Shown here in pieces: positions 44,817-54,395 of a stretch of 64,000 bases of DNA. Origin of the DNA: Streptomyces cinnamoneus. Its GTDB lineage: Bacteria > Actinomycetota > Actinomycetes > Streptomycetales > Streptomycetaceae. The notes beneath the pieces are model-generated. The model ran no database searches. It was not told the origin of the DNA and saw nothing but the letters and a program-made list of their open reading frames with translations. Numbering within the stretch: the first letter of the stretch is position 1; every line of letters begins with the position of its first letter. The stretch spans positions 124,001 through 188,000 of the forward strand of contig NZ_BMVB01000009.1 of NCBI RefSeq assembly GCF_014650495.1. The letters run 5' to 3'. A program made the position numbers and the translations under genes.

Positions 44817-45965
44817 ATGGACGCAGCCACCCAGCTTCAGCGCCCCGCCGTGACCGAACTGCGGCTCTCCGCCTTCAAGTCGCACCGCAACGCCGTCTAC
44901 CCGCTCGGCCCGCTGACCCTGTTCCGAGGGCCGAGCGGCAGCGGCAAGTCCAGCGCCCTCCAGGCGTACGAGGCCCTCGCCCGGCTCGCCGGGGGCGACA
45001 CCCTCGACGAGGCGTTCGCCCCCGTGGCCGGCGGCGCCACCGCCTGCGTGCCGCAGCAGGCCAGGCCCGACGAGCAAGGGCGGCGCGGCTTCCGCATCGG
45101 TTGCACCGTGGAGGGCCCGGCAGGGCCGGTCCGCCTCGACGTGGCCGTGCAGGCGGAGCCGGAACTACGGGTGGTCGGCGAACGGCTGACGGGTTCGGGG
45201 CGCACGCTGCTCTCCACCGCCCTGCGCGACCCGGGGCTGCCCAGGGTGGAGGCGGCCTGGCACACGGCGGGCTCCGTGCCCGTGACCCGGGCCCCGCTGC
45301 CCGACGACCGGCTGGGCACCGCGCTGCTGCCGCTGCGGGTGGCGGGCAAGACGGCCGGGCAGCGGATCGTGCTGGACGCGGCCGAGCAGGTTGTGGTGGC
45401 GCTGCGCTCGGTGTTCCCCTGCGACCCGCGGCCCGAGCTGATGCGCGCCCCCGTCGCCGCGCGCGACGGGCTGCTGCGCGGGGCGTGCGACAACGTTGCC
45501 GCGGTGCTCGGCCGCACCCGCAGCGAGTGCGTCACGCGCCACGCGGCGCTGGTCACGGCGGCGGGCGCCGGATGCCGGGGGCGGGTCGACGGGGTGTCGG
45601 TCCAGGGCCTGGAGGGCGGCTTCGTCCGGGCGGTGCTGGCGCGGCAGGCGGGGTCGGCGACGCCCTTGGAGCACCTGGGCGACGGGGAGCTGCGCTATCT
45701 GGCGCTGTGTCTGGTGCTGCTGACGGGGCCGGGGGTGCTGGCGATGGACCAGGCGGCCGAGGTGCTGCCGGCCCGGCAGGTGCTGACGGTCCTGGCGGAC
45801 GGCCTGGACCGCTGTCTCGACCCGCGGCAGGCCCGTGAACTGCTGGGGCTGGCGGCGCGGATGTGCGAGCGGGGGCACATCAGACTGGTGGGGACGGTGC
45901 GGGGAGCGGTGGCGCATGCGGCGGAAGAGGTGGCGGGAGCGTCGATGGTAGACCTGGGGGCGTGA
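44817..45965 (+). CDS. AAA/RecF-like ATPase
   Basis: 382 aa. N-terminal VTELRLSAFKSHRNAVYPLG and Walker A RGPSGSGKSSALQAYEAL resemble RecF/SMC-like and OLD-like ATPases. The signature-like region HLGDGELRYLALCLVLL and the following hydrophobic strand LTGPGVLAMDQAAEVLP (Asp in place of a typical Walker B Asp-Glu) complete an ABC-type head. No coiled coil or nuclease domain is present. The stop overlaps the MazG-like GTG (GTGA). A role in DNA or nucleotide maintenance is plausible but unproven. Confidence 0.82.
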   Translation: MDAATQLQRPAVTELRLSAFKSHRNAVYPLGPLTLFRGPSGSGKSSALQAYEALARLAGGDTLDEAFAPVAGGATACVPQQARPDEQGRRGFRIGCTVEGPAGPVRLDVAVQAEPELRVVGERLTGSGRTLLSTALRDPGLPRVEAAWHTAGSVPVTRAPLPDDRLGTALLPLRVAGKTAGQRIVLDAAEQVVVALRSVFPCDPRPELMRAPVAARDGLLRGACDNVAAVLGRTRSECVTRHAALVTAAGAGCRGRVDGVSVQGLEGGFVRAVLARQAGSATPLEHLGDGELRYLALCLVLLTGPGVLAMDQAAEVLPARQVLTVLADGLDRCLDPRQARELLGLAARMCERGHIRLVGTVRGAVAHAAEEVAGASMVDLGA

Positions 45966-46351
45966 CCGAACACCCCGGGAAGACCCCCGACCTCGACGCA
46001 CTGCAGCGCCGGCTGGCCGCGTTCGCGGCGGAGCGCGACTGGCAGCCGTTCCACACGCCCAAGAACCTGGCCTCGGCACTGAGCGTCGAGGCGTCCGAAC
46101 TGGTGGAGATCTTCCAGTGGCTCACGCCCGAGCAGTCCGCGCGGGTGATGGAGACCCCGGCGACCGCGGTGCGCGTGGAGGACGAGGTCGCCGACGTCCT
46201 GGCCTACCTGCTGCAGTTCTGCGAGGTGCTGGGGATCGACGTGCTGGCGGCGCTGTCGGCGAAGATCGACCGAAATGAGCGGCGATTTCCGGCGCCGGGC
46301 CGGACTGCCGGAGAGGGCGGGGGCGAGGGGGTTGGTCACTCTCCGGAGTGA
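45962..46351 (+). CDS. MazG-like nucleotide pyrophosphohydrolase
   Basis: 129 aa. The all-alpha NTP-PPase fold is marked by RDWQPFHTPKNLASALSVEA, ELVEIFQWL (ExxE-type metal ligands) and VEDEVADVLAYLLQFCEVLG (ExxD). This group (dCTPase/RS21-C6-like) removes pyrophosphate from non-canonical or excess dNTPs. Its GTG overlaps the ATPase stop, so the two are coupled. The C-terminal 25 residues are Gly-rich. Confidence 0.92.
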   Translation: MTEHPGKTPDLDALQRRLAAFAAERDWQPFHTPKNLASALSVEASELVEIFQWLTPEQSARVMETPATAVRVEDEVADVLAYLLQFCEVLGIDVLAALSAKIDRNERRFPAPGRTAGEGGGEGVGHSPE

Positions 46352-46356
46352 TGGGG

Positions 46357-46383
46357 TTATCCACACCGCACTTTGTGTCCACA
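46357..46383 (+). promoter_or_regulatory. Two DnaA-box-like sequences
   Basis: TTATCCACA at 46357-46365 is a perfect classical DnaA box, and GTGTCCACA at 46375-46383 matches TTGTCCACA at 8 of 9 positions. Same orientation, 18 bp apart, in the AT-richer 119-bp gap before the DUF6099 gene. This is not the replication origin (no dnaA or dnaN nearby). Confidence 0.55.
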
Positions 46384-46470
46384 GATTTCTGAATTCCCCT
46401 TCCTTTTCCGGCGGTTAGTCATCACTCTGGGTAGTGAGAGCGGGCGGACGGAAAAGCATGGGGGACGGTC

Positions 46471-46929
46471 ATGGAGGCAGCGCGGCTGATCGAGGCCACG
46501 AGACGCGCTTTGGCGCAGGCCAGGACGGTGCGGGACGTGGTCGTCGAGGCGTGGCAGGCGCAGGCGCTGGCGGAGGCTGTCGGCAGTCATCTCGCGGTCC
46601 ACGGGCCCTTCGAGGCGCGGGCCGCGGCCCGGGGTCTCGGCGAGGCCGGCGGCCGGGCCTCCGGCGCGCTGGGCCGGGCGGCGCTGTGCGCCGGAGGCTT
46701 ACGGGCCGCGCAGCTCACCGAAGTGCGGGACCCCTGGGCGGCGTTGACCGGACTCGGCGAGCTCCTCGGCGAGGTGGGCATAGCCCTGGTGGGCGTCGCC
46801 TGCGCCTGCGAGGAGGACGCCGTGTACTGGCAGTGCATAGAAGGCATCGACGCCGCCGACGAGACAGCCGACCGGATCGGCGGGCTGCTGAGACGGCTCG
46901 CCCTGCGGGAGCGGGGAGGTGCCGCATGA
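46471..46929 (+). CDS. DUF6099 family protein with a TTA codon
   Basis: 152-aa helical, Ala-rich protein (AARLIEATRRALAQARTVRD, VYWQCIEGIDAADETADRIG) of the Streptomyces family DUF6099; function unknown. It contains one TTA leucine codon (46699-46701, in GGLRAAQ), so expression should require bldA. ATG 46471 is preceded by a weak GGGGACGG. DnaA-box-like sites lie in its upstream region. Confidence 0.75.
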   Translation: MEAARLIEATRRALAQARTVRDVVVEAWQAQALAEAVGSHLAVHGPFEARAAARGLGEAGGRASGALGRAALCAGGLRAAQLTEVRDPWAALTGLGELLGEVGIALVGVACACEEDAVYWQCIEGIDAADETADRIGGLLRRLALRERGGAA

Positions 46930-46985
46930 GAACGGCGTGGAGTGCGGGCGCGGGCACGGCCGCGCCGGTGGTGCGGTGGGTGTCG

Positions 46986-47207
46986 TCAGTCGGTGCCGGC
47001 GCCGCCCTGGTCCACGGTCGGCTCGGCGGTCCGCCCGGCCGCGGACGGCCGCTCCGACGACTGAAGGTCGGCGTCGAGCTGCGTCAGATCGGCGTTGAGC
47101 GCCGCCATCAGCTCCTCCATCTGCTGCAGCAGGCCCTTGGGTGCGCCCTGCTGCTGGGAAGCGGCCTGGGTGGGCATGGCCTCGTCGGGCTCGGCTTCCT
47201 GGGTCAT
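46986..47207 (-). CDS. Small acidic protein of unknown function
   Basis: 73 aa. The start is strongly supported by GAGGAGG 6 nt before the ATG. A Gln-rich stretch and an amphipathic helix (GLLQQMEELMAALNADLTQL, then DADLQSSE) suggest a short coiled coil. I do not recognise the family. It is convergent with DUF6099 and divergent from the homocysteine methyltransferase gene. Confidence 0.62.
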   Translation of the reverse strand: MTQEAEPDEAMPTQAASQQQGAPKGLLQQMEELMAALNADLTQLDADLQSSERPSAAGRTAEPTVDQGGAGTD

Positions 47208-47350
47208 GGTGGCCTCCTCGGCCCTCGCCCTCCCACGGGGGGAGGGCGGCGTTGCGTTCGACGCCCCCGGCAGCGGACACCGGTGCGCGGGCCGGGCGGT
47301 CCGGCTCCGCCCGAGCCAACGATCTCCGGCCGCGCCGGGACACTGGCGGA

Positions 47351-47397
47351 TACTCCGCCGGCCGGCCGCGCCCGGGTGATTTCACCCGGCCGGAGTG
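47351..47397. repeat. Nested inverted repeat upstream of the homocysteine methyltransferase gene
   Basis: Inner palindrome CCGGGTGATTTCACCCGG (47372-47389), flanked by complementary ACTCCG and CGGAGT arms with a small bulge. It lies 106 bp before the + gene at 47503. It could be an operator or an RNA structure; it does not match a SAM or cobalamin riboswitch that I can recognise. Confidence 0.5.
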
Positions 47398-47502
47398 AGT
47401 CGGGCGGTGTGGAGGGTGGCGGGTTGACGGGTGTTCGAGAGTGCAGGATGGGGGCCCGGGCCGCGGCCGGCGCGGCATCGGAGTGCTGGAGGAGCCCCTG
47501 TG

Positions 47503-48414
47503 ATGTCCCCGCCCACCACCCCTCTCGCCGACGCGCTCGCGCGCGGGCCGCTCGTCCTGGACGGTGGACTGTCCAACCAGCTGGTGGCCCAGGGCTGTGA
47601 CCTGTCCGACGAGCTGTGGTCGGCGCGGCTGCTCGCTGACGCACCCGAACAGATCGAGGCGGCCCACACGGCGTATGTCCGGGCCGGCGCCCGGGTGCTC
47701 ATCACCGCCAGCTACCAGGCCACCTTCGAGGGCTTTGCCCGGCGCGGCACGGGCCGGGAGCAGGCGACCGCGCTATTGCGGCGCAGCGTGGAGCTGGCGC
47801 GCCGGGCCGCCGGTCGGGCCGAGCGGGAGGTGTGGGTCGCGGCGTCCGTCGGCCCGTACGGGGCGATGCTCGCCGACGGAAGCGAATACCGGGGCCGCTA
47901 CGGCCTGACCGTGGCGGAGCTGGAGCGATTTCACCGCCCGCGGATCGAGGCCCTGGCGGCGGCCGGCCCGGATGCGCTGGCCCTGGAGACCGTTCCCGAC
48001 ACGGACGAGGCCCGGGCCCTGCTCCGGGCGGTGCGCGGCTGCGGGGTGCCGGTCTGGCTCTCGTACAGCGTGAGCGGCACCGGCACGCGCGCCGGCCAGC
48101 CGCTGCCCGAGGCGTTCGCGGTGGCCGCGGACAACGACCAGGTCGTCGCGGTCGGGGTCAATTGCTGCGAGCCCGCCGACGCGGACCGGGCCGTGGAGGT
48201 GGCGGCCCGGGTGACGGGCAAGCCGGTGGTGGTCTACCCGAACAGCGGGGAGGGATGGGATGCGCAAGCACGCGACTGGCGGGGACGCTCCACGTTCGAC
48301 GCCACCCGGCTCGGCGCCTGGCGGTCCGCGGGCGCCCGCCTCATCGGCGGCTGCTGCCGCGTGGGCCCGGAGCGGATCGCGGAGCTGGCGGCACTGGTGG
48401 AGGCCGAGGGCTGA
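47503..48414 (+). CDS. mmuM: Homocysteine S-methyltransferase
   Basis: 303-aa zinc enzyme that methylates homocysteine to methionine using S-methylmethionine or SAM. The N-terminal LVLDGGLSNQLVAQGCDLSD, ADTxEIxASYQATFEGF-type block, GVNCCEPAD (first zinc Cys) and IGGCCRVGPERI (two further Cys) are all present. ATG 47503 follows GGAGGAG. Monocistronic. Confidence 0.92.
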   Translation: MSPPTTPLADALARGPLVLDGGLSNQLVAQGCDLSDELWSARLLADAPEQIEAAHTAYVRAGARVLITASYQATFEGFARRGTGREQATALLRRSVELARRAAGRAEREVWVAASVGPYGAMLADGSEYRGRYGLTVAELERFHRPRIEALAAAGPDALALETVPDTDEARALLRAVRGCGVPVWLSYSVSGTGTRAGQPLPEAFAVAADNDQVVAVGVNCCEPADADRAVEVAARVTGKPVVVYPNSGEGWDAQARDWRGRSTFDATRLGAWRSAGARLIGGCCRVGPERIAELAALVEAEG

Positions 48415-48433
48415 GCACCCCCGCGTGGGGCCA

Positions 48434-49324
48434 CTAGCCGGCGTGCCAGCGGTTGCGGCCGTCGGAGCCGGGGCCGCAGACCATGGGGGTGCCCTTCACG
48501 GTGACCCCGGTGGCCCCCTGGGGAGAACAGAAGGAGCCACCGCGCACGGTGGTGCCTCCGCCGCCGCCCTGGGATCCGGAGTGGGATCCGGAGGTGTCGT
48601 TGTCCGTCGGGCGGTCGTCCGTCGGGCGGTCGTCCGTCGGGTGGTCGTCCGTCGGGTGGTTGTCCCTCGGGTGGTTGTCCCTCGGACGGTTGTCACTCGG
48701 GTCCGCCTGGCGGGCCGGGGTGGGGGCTGCGGTGGGCGTGGGGTGCAGCGTGGCGTTCCGGCTGCCGGGGCAGGCCGTACCCGGGGCGACCAGGTGCAGT
48801 TCCGGCCTGTCCTGCGCGGGCAGGAGCCGGGCACCGGCGGCCGGGCCCTGGAAGCAGACGGTCCAGGTGTCGTGGTCCCCCGGGAGTTCCACATCCCGGT
48901 AGGCGCTGTAGGCGGTGACGCCGCCGGGGAGCAGTCTTGCGATGGCCTTCGACGCCTCGCCGTAGGTGGAGTTCACCACGCCCGGCATCTGCGGACCGGG
49001 GCTCGGCGACGGAGAGGGCGATGCGGTGGTGGGGGTGGCGGACGGTGTGGCCTTTTCCACCGCTGCCGGCTTCGATTCCGTGCGATGCGCCTTTTTCTCG
49101 TCCGGAGGATCGGACATGAGGAGCAACAGAAACCAGAGGCCGGACACCACACTGGCGACGATCTTTTTACGCGTGGACCAACGGCCCAGCCACGCCAGCA
49201 GAATGCCTGCCGGCGGGAAGAATACGAGCAGCGTGATGCACAGCGCCGGATGCTGCCACCAACGCCGCGGCCGCGACACCGTTGTCGCGTAGGGGTGCGG
49301 TGGGTCCTGCGAGGTTACGGGCAT
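48434..49324 (-). CDS. Membrane-anchored extracytoplasmic protein with repeat linker
   Basis: 296 aa from ATG 49324 (GGAG upstream). Two N-terminal helices (ALCITLLVFFPPAGILLAWL and VASVVSGLWFLLLLM), a Ser/Pro/Thr linker, a PASTA-like segment (STYGEASKAIARLLPGGVTA up to TVCFQGPAAGARL), a hydrophilic D/N-R/H-P-T repeat block, and a two-Cys C-terminal motif (FCSPQGATGVTVKGTPMVC). The design suggests a cell-wall-facing protein. I recognise no characterised relative. Confidence 0.75.
   Translation of the reverse strand: MPVTSQDPPHPYATTVSRPRRWWQHPALCITLLVFFPPAGILLAWLGRWSTRKKIVASVVSGLWFLLLLMSDPPDEKKAHRTESKPAAVEKATPSATPTTASPSPSPSPGPQMPGVVNSTYGEASKAIARLLPGGVTAYSAYRDVELPGDHDTWTVCFQGPAAGARLLPAQDRPELHLVAPGTACPGSRNATLHPTPTAAPTPARQADPSDNRPRDNHPRDNHPTDDHPTDDRPTDDRPTDNDTSGSHSGSQGGGGGTTVRGGSFCSPQGATGVTVKGTPMVCGPGSDGRNRWHAG
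48602..48691 (-). repeat. Six 15-bp in-frame repeats
   Basis: Unit GTCCGTCGGGCGGTC with minor changes, giving pentads such as TDDRP and RDNHP in the extracytoplasmic protein. Confidence 0.9.
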
Positions 49325-49498
49325 GAGGGCTCCGGCGACGGCGGGACGGGCGGGCGCAGCACTGTAGCCCGCGGGCAGGCCCGGGATCGGCTGATCACGC
49401 AATTACGGCCCGAGGAAACGGCCCGCCCCTTTCCGGGGCGCGTACATGCGGGAGAAAATAGGTCGTCTCTTCGGAGAGGCCAGGGGACAATCGCTCGT

Positions 49499-51079
49499 GT
49501 GTTCCTGACAATCAGTGCCTCCGGCACCCCCGGACGTCCCGCTACCGACCTCGGCTTTCTGCTGCACAAACATCCCGACAAGGCGCAGCAGTTCTCCACT
49601 TCCCATGGCACCGCGCATGTCCTCTACCCCGAGGCGAGCGCGGAGCGCTGCACGGCGGCGCTGCTCCTTGAGGTCGACATGGTGGCGCTGGTCCGGCGTG
49701 GCAAGGACAAGGGGAGGGGCGGCGCGCCGGATGCGGCGTTGGCCCAGTACGTCAACGATCGCCCCTACGCGGCCTCCTCGCTGCTGGCCGTGGCCATCGG
49801 CAGCGTCTTCTCCAGCGCCGTCAAGGGACAGTGCGCGGCCCGCCCCGAACTGCCGGGGCAGGAGCTGCCCTTGCGCATCGAGGTGCCCGTCCTCCCGGCC
49901 CGCGGGGGCGCCGCGCTGGTGGAGCGGCTCTTCGCACCGTTGGGCTGGACGGTGACGGCCCGGCCGGTGGAGCTGGACGAGCGGTTCCCCGAGTGGGGCG
50001 CATCGCGGTACGTCTCGCTGGTGCTGGAGGGCGAGCTACGGCTGTCCGACGCCCTGCGTCACCTGTACGTGCTGCTGCCCGTCCTCGACGACGGCAAGCA
50101 CTACTGGGTGACGCCCGACGAGGTCGACAAGCTGCTGCGCCACGGCGAGGGATGGCTGGAGGGCCACCCCGAACAGCGCCTGATCACCAGCCGCTACCTC
50201 GCCGGTCGCTGGTCCCTGACCCGGGACGCACTCGAACGCCTCGCCCTGGCCCGGCTCGCCGAGGCCGACGACTCCGAGGCGGAGGAGCTCGACAACGCGG
50301 TCGACGAGAAGGAGGACACCGAGGAGCGGCCCGTCCCCCTGGCCGTGCAGCGACGCGCGGCGATCGTCGACGCCCTGCGCACGGCCGGAGCGGCGCGGGT
50401 GCTCGACCTCGGATGCGGGCAGGGCCAGCTGGTGGGGGAGCTGCTCAAGGACGTGCGCTTCACCGAGATCGTCGGCGTGGACGTCTCCGTCCGCGCGCTG
50501 AAGGAAGCCTCGCGGCGGCTGCGCCTGGACCGGATGCCGGAGCGGCAGGCGGCCCGCGTCGCCCTGATGCAGGGCTCGCTCGCCTACACCGACCGGCGGC
50601 TGGCCGGGTACGACGCGGCCGTGCTCAGCGAGGTCGTCGAGCACCTCGACCTGCCCCGGCTGCCCGCCCTGGAGTACGCGGTCTTCGGCGCCGCCCGCCC
50701 GGCCACGGTCGTGGTGACCACCCCGAACGTGGAGTACAACGTCCGCTGGGAGACCCTCCCGGCCGGCCACGTGCGCCATGCGGACCACCGCTTCGAGTGG
50801 ACCCGCGAGGAGTTCCGCGACTGGGCCGCGAAGGTCGCCGAGCGGCACGGCTACGCAGTGGAGTTCATACCGGTGGGCCCCGACGACCCCGAGGTGGGGC
50901 CGCCGACCCAGATGGCTGTGTTCCACCGGCACGACCAGCACGAGGCGCCCGCCGAGGGAAGCGGGCACGCCAAGCGCAACGAGCACGACCGGCACCACAA
51001 GCACGACCGGCACTACAAGCACGATCAGCGCAACACGACCCGTACCCACGAGACCCCGAAGGAGGCGGAAGCCGTATGA
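49499..51079 (+). CDS. hen1: 3'-terminal RNA ribose 2'-O-methyltransferase Hen1
   Basis: 526 aa. The N-terminal domain (FLTISASGTPGRPATDLGFL onward) activates the ligase of Pnkp. The C-terminal methyltransferase has SAM motif VLDLGCGQGQLVG (about 300) and metal-binding SEVVEHLDLPRL with a later TTPNVEYN. In the bacterial pair Hen1 methylates the 2'-OH at a ribotoxin cut before Pnkp seals it, so the repaired RNA resists re-cleavage. The tail is His-rich (HDRHHKHDRHYKHD). GTG 49499 gives the family start. The stop overlaps the pnkp ATG (ATGA). Confidence 0.93.
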   Translation: MFLTISASGTPGRPATDLGFLLHKHPDKAQQFSTSHGTAHVLYPEASAERCTAALLLEVDMVALVRRGKDKGRGGAPDAALAQYVNDRPYAASSLLAVAIGSVFSSAVKGQCAARPELPGQELPLRIEVPVLPARGGAALVERLFAPLGWTVTARPVELDERFPEWGASRYVSLVLEGELRLSDALRHLYVLLPVLDDGKHYWVTPDEVDKLLRHGEGWLEGHPEQRLITSRYLAGRWSLTRDALERLALARLAEADDSEAEELDNAVDEKEDTEERPVPLAVQRRAAIVDALRTAGAARVLDLGCGQGQLVGELLKDVRFTEIVGVDVSVRALKEASRRLRLDRMPERQAARVALMQGSLAYTDRRLAGYDAAVLSEVVEHLDLPRLPALEYAVFGAARPATVVVTTPNVEYNVRWETLPAGHVRHADHRFEWTREEFRDWAAKVAERHGYAVEFIPVGPDDPEVGPPTQMAVFHRHDQHEAPAEGSGHAKRNEHDRHHKHDRHYKHDQRNTTRTHETPKEAEAV

Positions 51080-53667
51080 CCACGACGAGCACGACCGTCA
51101 CCGTCCCCGACCTGTCCCTCGTGGTCCTCGTCGGTGCCACCGGCTCCGGCAAGTCCACCTTCGCCGCACGCCACTTCAAGCCGACCGAGACCATCTCGTC
51201 CGACTTCTGCCGCGGGCTCGTCAGCGACGACGAGAACGACCAGAGCGCCAGCAAGGACGCCTTCGACGTCCTGCACTACATCGTCGGCAAGCGGCTCGCG
51301 GCCGGCCGGCTGACGGTGGTCGACGCGACCAACGTGCAGCCCGAGACCCGCAAGCAGCTCGTACGGCTGGCGCGCGAGCACGACGTGCTGCCCGTAGCGA
51401 TCGTCCTCGACATCCCCGAGGACGTCTGCGCCGAACGCAACGCCGCCCGCCCCGACAGGGCCGGCGTCGCCCGTCGCGTCATCCAGCGCCACCAGCGCGA
51501 GCTGCGCCGTTCCCTCAAGCACTTGGAACGCGAGGGATTCCGCAAGGTGCACGTGCTGCGCGGCGTGGAGAAGGTCGCGGCGGCCGAGGTGGTCCGGGAG
51601 CGCCGGTTCAACGACCTGCGGCACCTGACGGGGCCCTTCGACATCGTCGGTGACGTCCACGGCTGCCGCTCCGAGCTGGAGAGCCTGCTCACCGCCCTGG
51701 GCTACGGCCTCGTCCGTGACGGGTCCGGTCGCCCGGTGGACGCCGTGCACCCCGAGGGGCGCACCGCCGTCTTCGTCGGCGACCTCGTCGACCGCGGCCC
51801 CGACAGCCCCGGCGTGCTGCGCCTGGTCATGGGCATGGTCGCCGCCGGGCACGCCCTGTGCGTCCCGGGCAATCACGAGAACAAGCTGGGCCGGTTCCTG
51901 GACGGTCGGCAGGTCAAGCTCTCGCACGGTCTGGCCGAGACGGCCGGGCAGCTGGAGCGCGAGGCCGAGCGCGAGCCGGAGTTCCGCGAGCAGGTGCGGG
52001 CCTTCATCGACTCGCTCGTCAGCCACTACGTCCTCGACGGCGGGCAGCTCGTCGTGTGCCACGCCGGGCTGCCCGAGAAGTACCACGGCCGCACCTCCGG
52101 GCGCGTCCGCTCGCACGCCCTGTACGGCGACACCACCGGCGAGACGGACGAGTTCGGGCTGCCCGTGCGCTACCCCTGGGCGGAGGACTACCGGGGCCGC
52201 GCAGCCGTCGTGTACGGCCACACCCCCACGCCATCGGCCACCTGGCTCAACAACACCATCTGCCTGGACACCGGCGCCGTCTTCGGCGGCAAGCTGACGG
52301 CGCTGCGCTGGCCCGAGCGCGAGCTCGTGGACGTACCGGCCGAGCAGGTCTGGTACGAGCCGGTGAAGCCGCTGGCGACCGAGGCGCCCGGCGGGGCGGA
52401 CGGCCGCCCGCTCGACCTCGCCGACGTCACCGGGCGCCGCGTCGTGGAGACCCGGCACCTGGGCCGGGTGGCGGTGAAGGAGGAGAACGCCGCGGCGGCC
52501 CTGGAGGTCATGAGCCGCTTCGCCGTCGACCCCCGGCAGCTCGTCTACCTGCCGCCGACCATGGCCCCCTGCGCCACGTCGAAGGAGGAGGGTTACCTGG
52601 AGCACCCGGCCGAGGCGTTCGCCGCGTACCGCGCGGAGGGGGTGCGGCAGGTGATCTGCGAGGAGAAGCACATGGGCTCCCGCGCGGTGGTGCTGGTCTG
52701 CCGCGACGAGGAGACGGCGCGCGAACGCTTCGGTGCGGCCGAGGGGCTTCCCGGGGCGGTGTTCACCCGTACGGGGCGGCCGTTCTTCGACGACGCCGGT
52801 CTGGCGGGGCGCTTGCTGGGCCGGCTGGGCGAGGCCGTCGGCGGTGCCGGCCTGTGGGAGGAGCTGGACACGGACTGGCTGCTGCTGGACGCGGAGCTGA
52901 TGCCGTGGTCGCTGAAGGCGACCGGTCTGCTCCGTCACCAGTACGCGGCCGTGGGGGCCGCCGCCCGTACGGCCTTCCCCGGCGCGCTCGCCGCGCTGGA
53001 GGCGGCCGCGGCCCGTGGCGTGGACGTCTCGGCCCTGCTCGACCGCCAGCGTGAGCGTGCCGAGGACGCCGCGGCCTTCACACAGGCGTACGGGCGCTAC
53101 TGCTGGCCGGTGGGTGGCAGCGGGGAAGACGCGCTGGAGGGCATCCGCCTGGCGCCGTTCCAGATCCTGGCCGCCCAGGGGCGCAGCCTCGCCGCGCTGC
53201 CGCACGACGAGCAGCTGGCGCTGATCGACCGGATCGTCGAGTCGGACGGCGCCGGGGTGCTCGCTCCCACCCGCCGACTGCTGGTCGACACCGGGGACGA
53301 GGCGTCCGTGGCCGAGGGCACGCGGTGGTGGCTGGAGCTGACCGCGGCCGGTGGCGAGGGCATGGTCGTCAAGCCGCTCGGGGCCCATGTCCGGGGCGCG
53401 GACGGCAGGCTCGTCCAGCCCGGCATCAAGTGCCGGGGCCGGGAGTACCTGCGCATCATCTACGGGCCGGACTACACCCGCCCGGAGAACCTGTCCCGGC
53501 TGCGCATACGCCACCTCGGCCACAAGCGCTCCCTGGCCCTGCGCGAGTACGCGCTCGGCCTGGAGGCCCTGGACCGCCTGGCGGCGGGCGAGCCCCTGTG
53601 GCGGATCCATGAGGCGGTCTTCGCGGTCCTGGCCCTGGAATCCGAACCAGTGGACCCCCGCCTGTAG
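51076..53667 (+). CDS. pnkp: Polynucleotide kinase-phosphatase-ligase Pnkp
   Basis: 863-aa RNA end-healing and sealing enzyme. The kinase has P-loop [10 protein letters not shown] (about 20-29). The metallophosphatase has [14 protein letters not shown] (about 189), [19 protein letters not shown] and GHTPTP. The ligase domain carries the lysine motif [11 protein letters not shown] (about 530), with later EGMVVKPLG and [14 protein letters not shown]. It trims and phosphorylates broken RNA ends and, with Hen1, ligates them. Length matches the family. It is translationally coupled to hen1 and followed by two overlapping hairpins. Confidence 0.95.
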   Translation: MTTTSTTVTVPDLSLVVLVGATGSGKSTFAARHFKPTETISSDFCRGLVSDDENDQSASKDAFDVLHYIVGKRLAAGRLTVVDATNVQPETRKQLVRLAREHDVLPVAIVLDIPEDVCAERNAARPDRAGVARRVIQRHQRELRRSLKHLEREGFRKVHVLRGVEKVAAAEVVRERRFNDLRHLTGPFDIVGDVHGCRSELESLLTALGYGLVRDGSGRPVDAVHPEGRTAVFVGDLVDRGPDSPGVLRLVMGMVAAGHALCVPGNHENKLGRFLDGRQVKLSHGLAETAGQLEREAEREPEFREQVRAFIDSLVSHYVLDGGQLVVCHAGLPEKYHGRTSGRVRSHALYGDTTGETDEFGLPVRYPWAEDYRGRAAVVYGHTPTPSATWLNNTICLDTGAVFGGKLTALRWPERELVDVPAEQVWYEPVKPLATEAPGGADGRPLDLADVTGRRVVETRHLGRVAVKEENAAAALEVMSRFAVDPRQLVYLPPTMAPCATSKEEGYLEHPAEAFAAYRAEGVRQVICEEKHMGSRAVVLVCRDEETARERFGAAEGLPGAVFTRTGRPFFDDAGLAGRLLGRLGEAVGGAGLWEELDTDWLLLDAELMPWSLKATGLLRHQYAAVGAAARTAFPGALAALEAAAARGVDVSALLDRQRERAEDAAAFTQAYGRYCWPVGGSGEDALEGIRLAPFQILAAQGRSLAALPHDEQLALIDRIVESDGAGVLAPTRRLLVDTGDEASVAEGTRWWLELTAAGGEGMVVKPLGAHVRGADGRLVQPGIKCRGREYLRIIYGPDYTRPENLSRLRIRHLGHKRSLALREYALGLEALDRLAAGEPLWRIHEAVFAVLALESEPVDPRL

Positions 53668-53701
53668 GCGGCCCTCCTCCGGCTGCCGGCCACGGCTCGC
53701 T

Positions 53702-53754
53702 CCTCGGCCGGGGCAACCACCCCGGCCGAGGTCCGCCCTCAGGGCGGACCTCGG
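53702..53754 (+). terminator. Two overlapping hairpins after pnkp
   Basis: CCTCGGCCGGGG/CCCCGGCCGAGG (53702-53731, loop CAACCA) and CCGAGGTCCGCCCT/AGGGCGGACCTCGG (53726-53754, 1-nt centre) share CCGAGG at 53726-53731, so they are mutually exclusive. They lie 35 bp after the stop. Confidence 0.7.
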
Positions 53755-53840
53755 CCCGGGCCGAGCGCGGAGCGGCCCCCGGCCCGTCCCTAGCGCCCGG
53801 CCCTGGCGCGCGGGTGCGGCGCGGCCCCGGCCCTCGACGC

Positions 53841-54260
53841 GGCCCCGTCCCAGAGCCGCCCCGGCCCCGTCCCAGAGCCGCCCCGGCTCCGCCCAGGCCC
53901 GGCTCCGGCCAGGCCCGGCTCCGGCCAGGCCCGGCTCCGGCCAGGCCCGGCTCCGCCCAGGCCCGGCTCCGCCCAGGCCCAGCTCCGGCCGGGCCCGGCT
54001 CCGCCCAGGCCCGGCTCCGCCCCAGCGCCGCCCCGCCCCAGCGTCGGCCAAGCCCGGCTCCGGCCCTCGGCTCCGCTCCGGCCCGGCTCTGCCCAGGCCC
54101 GGCTCCGGCCCGCCCCAGCGCCGCCCCGGCCCAGCGTCGGCCAAGCCTGGCTCCGGCCCTCGGCCCGGCCCCAGGCCCGGCTCCGGCCCGGTCCGGCTCC
54201 GGCCCAGCGCCGCCAAGGCCCAGCGCCGACCCTGGGCTCCGCCCCGGCCTGGCCCCGCCC
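53841..54260. repeat. GC-rich 16-bp repeat array between pnkp and arcA
   Basis: Two 22-bp units (53841-53884) lead into eight 16-bp units of GGCTCCGSCCAGGCCC (53885-54012). A degenerate part follows with an 88-bp higher-order duplication starting near 54003 and 54091 (shared CAGCGTCGGCCAAGC blocks). Almost no A or T in 400 bp. Long open frames occur on both strands but are only by-products of composition. No gene is called. Confidence 0.85.
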
Positions 54261-54395
54261 AGGCCCAGCGCCGCCCCGGCGGTACGCCCCCCACCGCCCC
54301 ACACCGCCCCGCACCGCCCCCCGCCGCCGCCCCAGGCACCCGTTCCGTGCGGCCGGTGCCGAGTGATCACGGCGGGTTCAGGTCAGGATGGGGGG

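Noticed and set aside
46357..46383. A replication origin
   Set aside because: Only two DnaA-box-like sites and no dnaA, dnaN or clustered boxes; kept as a possible regulatory site only.
47351..47397. SAM or cobalamin riboswitch before the homocysteine methyltransferase gene
   Set aside because: The region is a simple nested hairpin; conserved riboswitch cores such as a B12 box are not visible.
53668..54370. Long open frames on both strands across the repeat array (hundreds of codons rich in G, P, A, R)
   Set aside because: They follow from the near absence of A and T and the 16-bp period; no start with a ribosome binding site, no family and equal openness on both strands.
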